Positions 32,963 to 40,351 of a DNA stretch of 64,000 nucleotides are shown piece after piece. The notes under the pieces were generated by a model. It worked only from the letters and a program-made list of their open reading frames with translations. It was not told the DNA's origin and searched no databases. The stretch's first letter is position 1; the number at the start of each line of letters is the position of its first letter. Made by a program: the position numbers and the translations under genes. The DNA comes from Amycolatopsis dendrobii (GTDB taxonomy: Bacteria > Actinomycetota > Actinomycetes > Mycobacteriales > Pseudonocardiaceae), in assembly GCF_014145675.1 (NCBI RefSeq), contig NZ_JACGZW010000007.1, positions 186,001 to 250,000 of the forward strand, written 5' to 3'.

Positions 32963-33274
32963 TCAGCGGTCTTCGTGCACAGTCAGATCGGTCTTGTGGA
33001 CCTGGTCGGTCTCTTGAATCAGCCCGGCGGCCTTTTTAAGGATGAAGCTGGTCGCCTCCATCAGCTTCCCGGCCGCGTCGAACTCGCTGTGCACACCCTG
33101 TTTGAACGTGCCGACCGCACCGTGCACGTCCTTGGAGCCACCCATCGTGCCGAACGGACTCTCGTGCTCGTCGTCGACTCCGGTGACATGCTTCTTGGAC
33201 TTCTCGAACTCGTCCTTCAGCTTCTCCACGTTCCTGGCGGCAATGGCCATGGAATCCGGATCGTAGACAGGCAC
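32963..33274 (-). CDS. ESX/type VII secretion target-like helical protein (103 aa)
   Basis: 103 residues predicted as an all-helical hairpin, with the turn near SPFGTMGG instead of a canonical WxG, resembling the EspC/DUF2580 type of ESX target. It directly precedes the WXG100-transglycosylase gene, so it is the probable heterodimer partner or co-secreted chaperone of that fusion, as is typical of paired ESX substrates. No signal peptide or membrane segment. The assignment is by fold pattern and context; sequence similarity needs a profile search. Confidence 0.7.
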   Translation of the reverse strand: MPVYDPDSMAIAARNVEKLKDEFEKSKKHVTGVDDEHESPFGTMGGSKDVHGAVGTFKQGVHSEFDAAGKLMEATSFILKKAAGLIQETDQVHKTDLTVHEDR

Positions 33275-33460
33275 CGTTCGTCATCCCCTTCGCGACACTC
33301 GCTTCCCGACCAGTTCGGACGCTCCGCTCACCAGGTCGGTTCCCTGCTTACTCTAAGACTTCGAGCGCGTGCCGTGTGCAGTTCCGTCCGACTTCCGGCC
33401 GCGAACCCCCGGACCGGGTTAGAGCGCGATCGAAAAGGGGTGAAACGGTCACGCCAAGCG

Positions 33461-34219
33461 TCAAATCGCGGCCTGCAACTCCCGCACCCGCTCCGCCAGC
33501 ATCGCGTTGTCCGCCGGACTCACCGTCGCCCACGTGTGCCCGTCCGAATCGTCGGTGAGCTGGAACAGATACCGCCCGGAATCGGTGTCGTAAAACGCCG
33601 CCACGTGCGGCGACCGGCGCACCGTCCCGTCCCGCAGCACCCGTTCCGCGCAGAACTGTCCCCGGGCGGCCTGTCCCATCAACATGCCCGCCAGTTCCTG
33701 CGCTTCCCACAACGCCATGCCTCGGTCTTCCAAGGCCGTGACCAGCGCTTTCGGGTCGCCCGCGGCAGCCGTGTCGGCGGCGACGAGCGTGCTGTGCGGT
33801 ACCGAGATCGACTGGCCGATGCCTGGGTCGAGCGATCCGGCCACCGACACCACGGCGTCGGCGAGCCCGCTGGCGTCAGCGGGGATCAGCCACACCTCGT
33901 CCCGGTCGACCACCGCGAGCACGGCTTGGCTGCCCCGGCTCACCGCGCGGCCGCGGATCTCGCGGTCCGCCCACACCCAGACGTCCACCGCTTCCCGTGG
34001 ACGCGCCAGCAAATGCAGCTGATCGAGCACTGTCCCGGAAGGACGGCGGCCGCGCGCGAGCCGGCGTTGCGCCAGCGAGTCCCAAACGGACTCGATCAGC
34101 TCGGCCCGCTCGGTGTGCGTGCGCCCTGGCGACGGAACCGCGAGCGCGGCCGGACGCCCGCCCAGGTCCAGCGATTCCCACAGCACATCGAATTCAAGGG
34201 CGGTCAGTACCAGGTTCAC
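33461..34219 (-). CDS. ESX secretion-associated protein EspG family
   Basis: 252 residues from the GTG at 34219, which overlaps the PPE-like stop (GTGA, 34216-34219). The N-terminus VNLVLTALEFDVLWESLDLGGRP and later DEVWLIPADASG, LVAADTAAAG, GQFCAERVLRDGT and the C-terminal YLFQLTDDSDGHTWATVSPAD follow the actinobacterial EspG family. EspG proteins bind PE-PPE pairs in the cytoplasm and keep them soluble for the type VII machine. Coupling to a PPE-like gene supports that role here. Confidence 0.85.
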   Translation of the reverse strand: MNLVLTALEFDVLWESLDLGGRPAALAVPSPGRTHTERAELIESVWDSLAQRRLARGRRPSGTVLDQLHLLARPREAVDVWVWADREIRGRAVSRGSQAVLAVVDRDEVWLIPADASGLADAVVSVAGSLDPGIGQSISVPHSTLVAADTAAAGDPKALVTALEDRGMALWEAQELAGMLMGQAARGQFCAERVLRDGTVRRSPHVAAFYDTDSGRYLFQLTDDSDGHTWATVSPADNAMLAERVRELQAAI

Positions 34220-35826
34220 GGCCGGCGCACGTCTCCCGTGCCGTCGCCGAGGACGTCGCGCGTCACCATCCGGCCGTCGGCGAACAGGTCCTTGTCGTCG
34301 ACGCCGAAGCGGCGCACGTGCTCGTCGTCGCTTTCCTGCGGTGCGGCTTCGGAGAGGTACTTGGCTTCGCCACCGGCCGATTTGGGCGCGATCTGCTCGG
34401 CTTTCCGCAGTGCGACGGCTTCTTCCTCGGGAAGCTCGTCCACCGGCAACGGCCGCACCAGGCCCTTCGGCTGACCGTCTTGTGCGCGGCCTTGCCGTTC
34501 GCGGTCGCCGGAAAGCGCGCCACCGGCCACTCCCGCGCCCAAAGCCGCGGCGCCTGCTCCGATTTCTCCGGCAGACGCGCCTCCCGCACGCGGGGCCGGA
34601 GCGTTGCCGGGGGTTTCGGCGACGGGAGCAGGCGGCGGCTGTTGGACGCTGCCGACCAGACGACCTCGTTGCAGCGCTTGGTTTTCGTGCCCGCTGCCGG
34701 AGTAGTTGCCCCCACCCGGGCCGCCGACCGCGGGACGGCTGGAACCGCTTGCGCCGCCAAGACTTTCGGACACAGTTCCCCGGTTGACCGGCGTGCCCTC
34801 GGACCCGCTGCTCGTCCCGCGCGGACCAGTCGGCAGGAACGTGCCGGATTCCCCGGGCCGTGCCCCGCTCGGAACCCGCGTCCCGCCTGAGGCGCCTGGG
34901 CCGCCCGAAGTGCTTGGCCCGCTGGGGATTCCCGGCCCGTTGGTCGAACCGACCGACCGAGGCGGATTGGCGTGCGGTGCCGGTCCCTTCTCCCATCCTG
35001 CGGGCGGCGGCGAGGTCGGCGGCACGTAGCTGGCCGCGACCACCGGCGCGGCTGGCCGAGCAGCCGGTGCCTGCGAGGGGGTGCCGTACGCGGGCGTCGG
35101 CGGATCCACCACCGAAGCGGCTGGAGGGGCCGGAGGCGGCGGGGGAACGTATTGCGACTTCACCGACGCCGCGGCGGGCCGCACCTGGCCGTCCGGCGTC
35201 ACCTCGACCGCCGCGGCCGCGCGGTCGACCGGGCTCGGCCCGCTGCCGGGCTGGACCATGGTGAGCGACTGCGGCTGGCTCAACGGTTCGGTGGACAGCA
35301 GGTTTTCGCCGCTCTGCTGGGCGTAGGCGTTCAACGCCTCGACCGCTTGGCCGCGCGCGTTGTCCGCGGCCTGCACCGCGGCCGCGTGATCGGTCTCGAA
35401 TCCGAGGAAGCTCGCCACCGAATCGACGAGCGTGAGACTCTCCGCGCCTTTGCGGACCGCGGCGGGGTCGGGCAGCTTGTACTTGGTGCGATTGAACGCT
35501 TCCCCTTGCGCGAAAAGCATTTCCGCGGTGTGCGCGACCTTCTGCATCGCGTCGTGAGAGAAGCCCGCCTGGTCCGACAGCACCTGCCCGGCCTGTCCGC
35601 CCGCCTGGCTCTGCCATTCGACGCCGAGCTTCGCCAACTGGTCGCGCAGCGTGTGGTCGGTGCCCGCGAGCGCGGTCGCGATTTCCCGCAGCGCCTCGAC
35701 CGCGGTGGCGATGCTGGCGATTCCGTCGCCGGTGCCGAACTTCTCGATCTCGTCGGCGATGGCGGTGTCGGTCCACCCGTCGAAACGGTGGTCGCGGATC
35801 CTGCCCGCGAGTTCGGAGATCTCCAC
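34216..35826 (-). CDS. PPE-like type VII secretion substrate with long Pro/Gly-rich tail
   Basis: 536 residues. The first 180 are helical with W71 in GVEWQSQAG (WxG-like turn) and a YxxxD export-type motif (Y116 to D120, KYKLPD), matching the WXG100/PPE superfamily. Residues about 200-440 are a low-complexity Pro, Ala, Gly and Ser region with repeated VPPPPPAPP and GTPS-like stretches. The C-terminal 90 residues become charged (VDELPEEEAVALRKAEQIAP). Likely exported or surface-exposed with EspG as chaperone. No enzyme domain is recognised. Confidence 0.75.
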   Translation of the reverse strand: MEISELAGRIRDHRFDGWTDTAIADEIEKFGTGDGIASIATAVEALREIATALAGTDHTLRDQLAKLGVEWQSQAGGQAGQVLSDQAGFSHDAMQKVAHTAEMLFAQGEAFNRTKYKLPDPAAVRKGAESLTLVDSVASFLGFETDHAAAVQAADNARGQAVEALNAYAQQSGENLLSTEPLSQPQSLTMVQPGSGPSPVDRAAAAVEVTPDGQVRPAAASVKSQYVPPPPPAPPAASVVDPPTPAYGTPSQAPAARPAAPVVAASYVPPTSPPPAGWEKGPAPHANPPRSVGSTNGPGIPSGPSTSGGPGASGGTRVPSGARPGESGTFLPTGPRGTSSGSEGTPVNRGTVSESLGGASGSSRPAVGGPGGGNYSGSGHENQALQRGRLVGSVQQPPPAPVAETPGNAPAPRAGGASAGEIGAGAAALGAGVAGGALSGDRERQGRAQDGQPKGLVRPLPVDELPEEEAVALRKAEQIAPKSAGGEAKYLSEAAPQESDDEHVRRFGVDDKDLFADGRMVTRDVLGDGTGDVRRP

Positions 35827-35835
35827 GCGCCCTCC

Positions 35836-36438
35836 CTAGGTCCGGTTCTTCAGGCCCTGCACGGCCAGGCCGGCGGCCTGGGTGGCGATGTCGCACAACT
35901 GCGGCTGGCTGAACGCGCCCGCGGTGACCGCGAACTCCTGTGCCGCCATGGTCTGTCCCGCGGCGACGCCGACGAGCACCTCGCAGTCGGCGGGGGTGCC
36001 TGCCGCGCGGTAATTCGTGATCGCCGGATAACCCTCGACGCTGGTGGCCGCGGTGGTCATGCTGTTCTTGCGCCGCGATCCGGTGAGCCACTCCTGCACG
36101 TCCGCGTTGACGATCCGCAGGTGCAGCGCGTGGAACGGTTCGGCCTTGTCCGAATCGAACACGCAGGTGGGCCCGTCCTTCGGCTCGGCGGCCTTGCGCG
36201 GCACGCTCGTGACCTTCAGCAGGTCGAGCTGCGCTTGGCCGAGCAGGGCGCACGGATCGGTCCCGGCGATCGGCAAGTCCGACGGCCGCTGCGGCAGTGC
36301 GGCCGCTTTCGTCTGCTGCGCCAGGGAACTCATCGCGGGCTGTACGGGGTACGCGGTGCCCTGCTCACCCGACGAGCAGCCAGCGACCCCGAGCACCGCG
36401 ACGACGGCGAGAATCGGTTTAGTGGATGCCGTGCGCAC
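35836..36438 (-). CDS. DUF3558-family lipoprotein
   Basis: 200 residues from the GTG at 36438; the frame extends further upstream but overlaps the neighbouring gene more. The signal peptide PILAVVAVLGVAGCSS ends in a lipobox Cys, and the body has the DUF3558 pattern (DPCALLGQAQLDLL, PTCVFDS, YPAITNY, CEVLVGVAAGQTM, CDIATQAAGLAVQGL) with paired cysteines. DUF3558 lipoproteins are common in Pseudonocardiaceae and often sit with ESX substrates; their function is unknown. It overlaps the upstream ESX-type gene by 20 bases and precedes the PPE-like gene by 9. Confidence 0.85.
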   Translation of the reverse strand: MRTASTKPILAVVAVLGVAGCSSGEQGTAYPVQPAMSSLAQQTKAAALPQRPSDLPIAGTDPCALLGQAQLDLLKVTSVPRKAAEPKDGPTCVFDSDKAEPFHALHLRIVNADVQEWLTGSRRKNSMTTAATSVEGYPAITNYRAAGTPADCEVLVGVAAGQTMAAQEFAVTAGAFSQPQLCDIATQAAGLAVQGLKNRT

Positions 36439-36808
36439 CGCGGTCCCCGAAAGCCGCGGCCTTGTCCGCGTCGCTGGCCTCGTACGTCTTCGCTGCTTCG
36501 CGCAGCTGTCCGACAAGCTTGTGCAGATTGGCGACGTACGCGCGCACCTGCGCGGCGTACGACTGATCGCCTTCCGCGACCACGGTGTTCCACGCAGCCA
36601 TCGCGTTCACGCTCACCGTGTCCGACGAAGGAGTGTCGACGCGCAGTTCGCCCAGCCGCGTGAGGAGCTTGTCCTCAAGCGCGCTGACCTGCTCATCGAC
36701 CACTCGCGCGACCTCGAGCAGCTTCGCCGGCTCGACCACGATGTCCGCCACGCCCGGCGCTGCCGGAACCGACGAAGCCAGGTCGGTGAGCGGTGTGCTT
36801 CCCGGCAT
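36419..36808 (-). CDS. WXG100/PE-like ESX substrate candidate (129 aa)
   Basis: 129 residues, mainly two long helices separated by a turn near AAWNTVVAEGD, ending with a YxxxD signal (Y109 to D113, TYEASD) followed by a charged tail, as in type VII substrates. It is the first gene of the cassette 36808-33461 (ESX-like protein, DUF3558 lipoprotein, PPE-like protein, EspG), whose genes overlap or nearly touch. It is therefore the probable partner of the PPE-like protein. The family name is not certain from sequence alone. Confidence 0.7.
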   Translation of the reverse strand: MPGSTPLTDLASSVPAAPGVADIVVEPAKLLEVARVVDEQVSALEDKLLTRLGELRVDTPSSDTVSVNAMAAWNTVVAEGDQSYAAQVRAYVANLHKLVGQLREAAKTYEASDADKAAAFGDRGAHGIH

Positions 36809-36907
36809 GCGCTAACCCCTCCCGTGATACGGACGGTGACCGTACGGACCCGTTTCGAGGCTACCAACCGGCGCGTGAACCCGAGGCGAACTTCGTGGAG
36901 AAGCTGT

Positions 36908-38167
36908 TCAGGCGGGAGCGCTTACTTCCCCGTTGGCCGCGCGCAGTGCGATATCGGTGCGATGGTGCGAACCGGCGAGGTGTACGCGCTCGACAGTCTC
37001 GTACGCGTGCTTACGCGCCGCCTTAAGCGACTTACCGGTGCCGACAACTGACAGCACACGTCCGCCAGCCGAGATCACCGCACCGTCGTCGCGACGCCGC
37101 GTACCTGCGTGAAGCACGCCTTCGATCTCTCCGCCGGTGATGACGTCACCAGTGCGCGGCTTGCCCGGGTACCCGTCCGCAGCGATCACGACGGTGACCG
37201 CGGCCCCGCCCGACCACTCCAGCGGCGGCAGCTCGGCCAGCTTCCCGGTAGCCGTCGCGTTGAGCACAGTGGCCAGCGACGTACGCAGCAGCGCGAGCAC
37301 AACCTGCGTCTCGGGGTCGCCGAAGCGGCAGTTGAACTCGATCACCTGCGGGCCTTCCGAGGTGAGCGCGAGACCGGCGTAGAGCAGGCCGGAGAACGGG
37401 CTGCCCCGGTCGGCGAGCTCGTCCACCACCGGCTGCACGACCCGCGCGACGACGTCGTCCACCAGGTCGGCAGGCGCCCACGGCAGCGGTGCGTACGCGC
37501 CCATGCCGCCGGTGTTCGGGCCGGTGTCGCCGTCGCCGACGCGCTTGAAGTCCTGCGCGGGCAGCATCGGCACCACAGTGCGGCCGTCGACGAAACAGAA
37601 GAGCGAGGCCTCAGGGCCATCCAAAAAGGACTCCAGGAGGACCGGGTGACCGCCGTCGAGCAGCATCAGCGCGTGTTTGCGCGCGACCTCGACGTCCTGG
37701 GTCACGACCACGCCCTTGCCTGCGGCGAGACCGTCGTCCTTCACGACCCAGGTGGGCCCGAAGCGCTGAAGCGCGGCGTCGAGGCGCGCGGGAGTGACGA
37801 CGACCTCACTGCGGGCCGTCGGCACCTTCGCGGCCGCCATGACGTCCTTCGCGAACGCCTTCGACCCCTCGATGCGCGCGGCCGCGGCAGACGGTCCGAA
37901 GCAGGCGATGCCGGCGTCGCGCACCGCGTCGGCGACGCCCGCGACAAGCGGCACCTCCGGCCCGATCACGACGAGGTCGGCCTTCCACTCCTTGGCCAGG
38001 GCCGCGACAGCCTCCGGCTCGGCGAGCTCGACCCCGAGCTGCTCCGCGACCGCAGTCGTGCCGGCGTTGCCGGGGGCGCAAGCGAGCGCCGTGACCGCGG
38101 GGTCGCCTGCCACCGCGAGGACGAGTGCATGCTCCCGGGCGCCGGAGCCGATTACCAGTACGCGCAC
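36908..38167 (-). CDS. purD: Phosphoribosylamine-glycine ligase (GAR synthetase)
   Basis: 419 residues from the GTG at 38167 (MRVLVIGSGAREHALV); longer versions run into the divergent promoter region. ATP-grasp enzyme joining glycine to phosphoribosylamine. Visible: N-terminal GSGAREHAL, GNAGT, VVIGPEVPLVAG, KDDGLAAGKGV, the family signature LLYAGLALTSEGPQVIEFNCRFGDPETQ in pattern (metal Glu and Asn) and the C-terminal VITAGGRVLSVVG-like domain. It is the third of the dispersed minus-strand purine genes and is followed at 99 bases by the ESX cassette, which may receive read-through. Confidence 0.96.
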   Translation of the reverse strand: MRVLVIGSGAREHALVLAVAGDPAVTALACAPGNAGTTAVAEQLGVELAEPEAVAALAKEWKADLVVIGPEVPLVAGVADAVRDAGIACFGPSAAAARIEGSKAFAKDVMAAAKVPTARSEVVVTPARLDAALQRFGPTWVVKDDGLAAGKGVVVTQDVEVARKHALMLLDGGHPVLLESFLDGPEASLFCFVDGRTVVPMLPAQDFKRVGDGDTGPNTGGMGAYAPLPWAPADLVDDVVARVVQPVVDELADRGSPFSGLLYAGLALTSEGPQVIEFNCRFGDPETQVVLALLRTSLATVLNATATGKLAELPPLEWSGGAAVTVVIAADGYPGKPRTGDVITGGEIEGVLHAGTRRRDDGAVISAGGRVLSVVGTGKSLKAARKHAYETVERVHLAGSHHRTDIALRAANGEVSAPA

Positions 38168-38279
38168 GCCGGACAGCGTAACGGTGCGTGTCGCGCCGCG
38201 GCAGCGCGCCGTCCGCGACCCCGGCCCGGACCAGGTGCGCGACTGGTCCGGTCCCGGTCGCGCGGTGTCCGGATTCGCC

Positions 38280-38312
38280 TGCCATCCACCGTTTACCCGG
38301 TTGTCAACCGCC
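38280..38312 (+). promoter_or_regulatory. PhoP (PHO box)-like direct repeats upstream of the phosphodiesterase
   Basis: Three consecutive 11-base units, TGCCATCCACC, GTTTACCCGGT and TGTCAACCGCC, each partly fit the Streptomyces PhoP repeat consensus G(G/T)TCAYYYR(G/C)G (about 8, 9 and 7 of 11 by eye). They lie 97 bases before the ATG of a secreted phosphodiesterase, a class known to belong to Pho regulons. The match is by eye and unscored. Confidence 0.45.
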
Positions 38313-38408
38313 CGTCCGGCTGGTGCCGCGCGCCCGACGCTTGCGGCGGTGAGGGTGACGCGGTAGTCGTGGCGAGCTGCGGATCGCCCGGTAGAGAAAG
38401 GTCCCCCC

Positions 38409-39545
38409 ATGAAGCGCAAACGCCTCGGCGTGCTCGCCCTGTCCGGCCTGGCCCTGCTCGGCGTCGCGGGTCTCGCGATCGGCCCGGCCGCCGCGAGCGA
38501 GGAGACGGCCGCGGGTGCGGCCGCGCACGGTCCCCGGCACGATGGCCCGGTGATCGTCGGACACCGGGGCGCGCCCGGCTACCGCCCGGAGCACACGCTC
38601 GCGTCGTACGAACTCGCTTACCGGATGGGCGTGGACTACGTCGACGTCGACCTGGTGCCGACCAAGGACGGCCAGCTCGTCGCCCGGCACGAGCCGGAAA
38701 TCGGCGGCACCACCGACGTCGCGGCCCACCCGGAGTTCGCCTCGCGCAAGACCACCAAGGTCATCGACGGAACCAAGATGACCGGCTGGTTCACCGAGGA
38801 CTTCACCCTCGCCGAGCTGAAGACGCTCTACGCCAAGGAGCGGATCCCGCAGAACCGGCCGAACAACCAGCTCTACGACGGCCGCTACCGGATCGCCACC
38901 TACCAGGAGGTGCTCGACCTGACCCGGCGGCTCGGCCACGAGCTGCACCGGACGCTGGGCACCTACCCGGAGGTCAAGCACTCGACGTACTTCAGCTCGA
39001 TCGGCAACCCGACCGAACCGAAGCTCGTGTCGATCCTCGACCGCAACGGCCTGAACCGGCCGAACGCGCCGGTGATCATCCAGTCGTTCGAGGTGTCGAA
39101 CCTCCAGGCGCTGCACAAGCAGGTGCGGGTGCCGCTGCTGCAGCTGACCGAGGCGAAGGGCGCTCCGGCCGACTTCGTCGCGAAGGGCGACAAGCGCACG
39201 TACGCCGACCTGGTCACGCCCGCCGGCCTGCGCGAGATCGCGAAGTACGCGAAGTACCTCGGCCCGGAGAAGGGGCAGATCATCCCGCGGGACGCGCAGG
39301 ACAACCTCGGCAAGCCGACCACGCTGATCGCCGACGCACACCGCGCCGGGCTTGAGGTGCAGCCCTACACCTTCCGCAACGAAAACCCGTTCCTTCCGGC
39401 GAACCTGCGCTCCTCGGCCAGCCCGAGCGCGTTCGGCAACGTGTTCGCGGAGGAAGCGGCGTTCCTGAAGGCCGGGGTCGACGGATTCTTCGCCGACCAG
39501 CCGGACACCGCGCTGGAATCGGTGCGGGACTTCACCGGTCGCTGA
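38409..39545 (+). CDS. Secreted glycerophosphodiester phosphodiesterase (GlpQ-like)
   Basis: 378 residues with a Sec signal peptide (MKRKRLGVLALSGLALLGVA, cleavage near residue 30). The GDPD TIM-barrel catalytic set is visible: H52 and E61 in GHRGAPGYRPEHT, the metal pair D79 and D81 in YVDVDLVPTKDG, and H94 in VARHEPE; the second half has QSFEVSNLQAL and AGVDGFFADQPD. It hydrolyses glycerophosphodiesters to glycerol-3-phosphate and alcohol outside the cell, scavenging phosphate. AAAGG precedes the ATG, a PHO-box-like site lies upstream, and a terminator follows. Confidence 0.93.
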   Translation: MKRKRLGVLALSGLALLGVAGLAIGPAAASEETAAGAAAHGPRHDGPVIVGHRGAPGYRPEHTLASYELAYRMGVDYVDVDLVPTKDGQLVARHEPEIGGTTDVAAHPEFASRKTTKVIDGTKMTGWFTEDFTLAELKTLYAKERIPQNRPNNQLYDGRYRIATYQEVLDLTRRLGHELHRTLGTYPEVKHSTYFSSIGNPTEPKLVSILDRNGLNRPNAPVIIQSFEVSNLQALHKQVRVPLLQLTEAKGAPADFVAKGDKRTYADLVTPAGLREIAKYAKYLGPEKGQIIPRDAQDNLGKPTTLIADAHRAGLEVQPYTFRNENPFLPANLRSSASPSAFGNVFAEEAAFLKAGVDGFFADQPDTALESVRDFTGR

Positions 39546-39574
39546 CTTTCCCTTCACGGATCTAGCTTTTCTTT

Positions 39575-39606
39575 CGGCCCGTCGGTGCCAGGTCACCGGC
39601 GGGCCG
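39575..39606. terminator. Terminator hairpin between convergent genes
   Basis: A two-part stem: CGGCCCG (39575-39581) with CGGGCCG (39600-39606), and CGGTG (39583-39587) with CACCG (39594-39598), separated by single-base bulges on each side. TTT follows on the plus strand. It can end both the phosphodiesterase and the convergent nitroreductase transcripts. Confidence 0.75.
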
Positions 39607-39613
39607 TTTCGCG

Positions 39614-40060
39614 TCAGCCTCGCGGAGCGAGCAGAACGATCGGGATCACGCGGTCGGTTTTCTGCGCGTACTCGTCGTACAGCGGGAAAACGCGCGCCAT
39701 CTGCGGCCAAAGCACCTCGCGCTCTTCCGGAGACGCGACGCGAGCGCGAGCGGTCAACCGGCGCGCGCCGACCTGCACACCGACGCTCGGTTCCGCCCCG
39801 ATGTTCTTGAACCACTCCGGGTCCTCGTCGGCTCCGCCCTTGGAAGCGACGACCACGAATTCGTCGCCGGAGGTGCCGTAGATCAAGCAGGTGCGCCGGG
39901 GCACGCCGGTCTTGCGTCCGGTCGTGGCGAGCACGAGCATGCGGAGACCGTCGGATTCGTGGCCCTCCGCGCCGTTCGAGGCCAGGTATGCCCGAGTCTG
40001 CTCGGCGACCCAGTCCCACTGGGAGTCAGTAGCGCGGTCAATGTCTTCGGCGACAGCCAT
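39614..40060 (-). CDS. Deazaflavin (F420)-dependent nitroreductase/quinone reductase (Ddn family)
   Basis: 148 residues of the Ddn/FGD-like split beta-barrel family: RMLVLATTGRKTGVPRRTCLIYG, then DEFVVVASKGGADEDPEWFKNI and VQVGARRLTARAR. The family uses reduced F420 to reduce quinones or nitro compounds, protecting from oxidative stress. The organism's LLM oxidoreductase at 44-45 kb also suggests F420 use. Its 5' region contains a perfect LexA-type palindrome 115 bases upstream, so damage-responsive control is possible. GGAAAGGA lies before the ATG. Confidence 0.9.
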   Translation of the reverse strand: MAVAEDIDRATDSQWDWVAEQTRAYLASNGAEGHESDGLRMLVLATTGRKTGVPRRTCLIYGTSGDEFVVVASKGGADEDPEWFKNIGAEPSVGVQVGARRLTARARVASPEEREVLWPQMARVFPLYDEYAQKTDRVIPIVLLAPRG

Positions 40061-40175
40061 GGCGGCGATCCTTTCCGGTGCGGACGGTGAGTCTCTCGCC
40101 CCGGGGACGGAGCCGCCGCGTCCTTCTCGACATCATGGCGGCGCCGAACAGAGCACCGTTTCGAGTGATGCGCAC

Positions 40176-40191
40176 TCGAACAATTGTTCGA
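40176..40191. promoter_or_regulatory. Perfect LexA-type SOS box
   Basis: TCGAACAATTGTTCGA is a perfect 16-base palindrome identical to the actinobacterial SOS consensus TCGAAC-N4-GTTCGA. It lies in the 291-base divergent region, 115 bases from the nitroreductase start (minus) and 160 bases from the permease start (plus). Which gene it controls is not decided by the sequence. Confidence 0.75.
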
Positions 40192-40351
40192 CATACTGGT
40201 CCCATGTTGATCACTCAGCCCCGGACCGCCCTGCGCCGTTCGGAGGAGCTTCCGTCCAGCCACCAGCGAAACCTTGACACCCGCGAACGCCGGGGGCTAA
40301 CTTCTGCGCACTCTCAATGGTCTGTCCGCATACCTTTCAGGTGGGTGCCCG

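Noticed and set aside
40037..40136. A 32-codon Arg-rich frame on the minus strand between the SOS box and the nitroreductase
   Set aside because: Its composition is that of out-of-frame GC-rich DNA and it runs into the nitroreductase start. No ribosome binding site distinguishes it.
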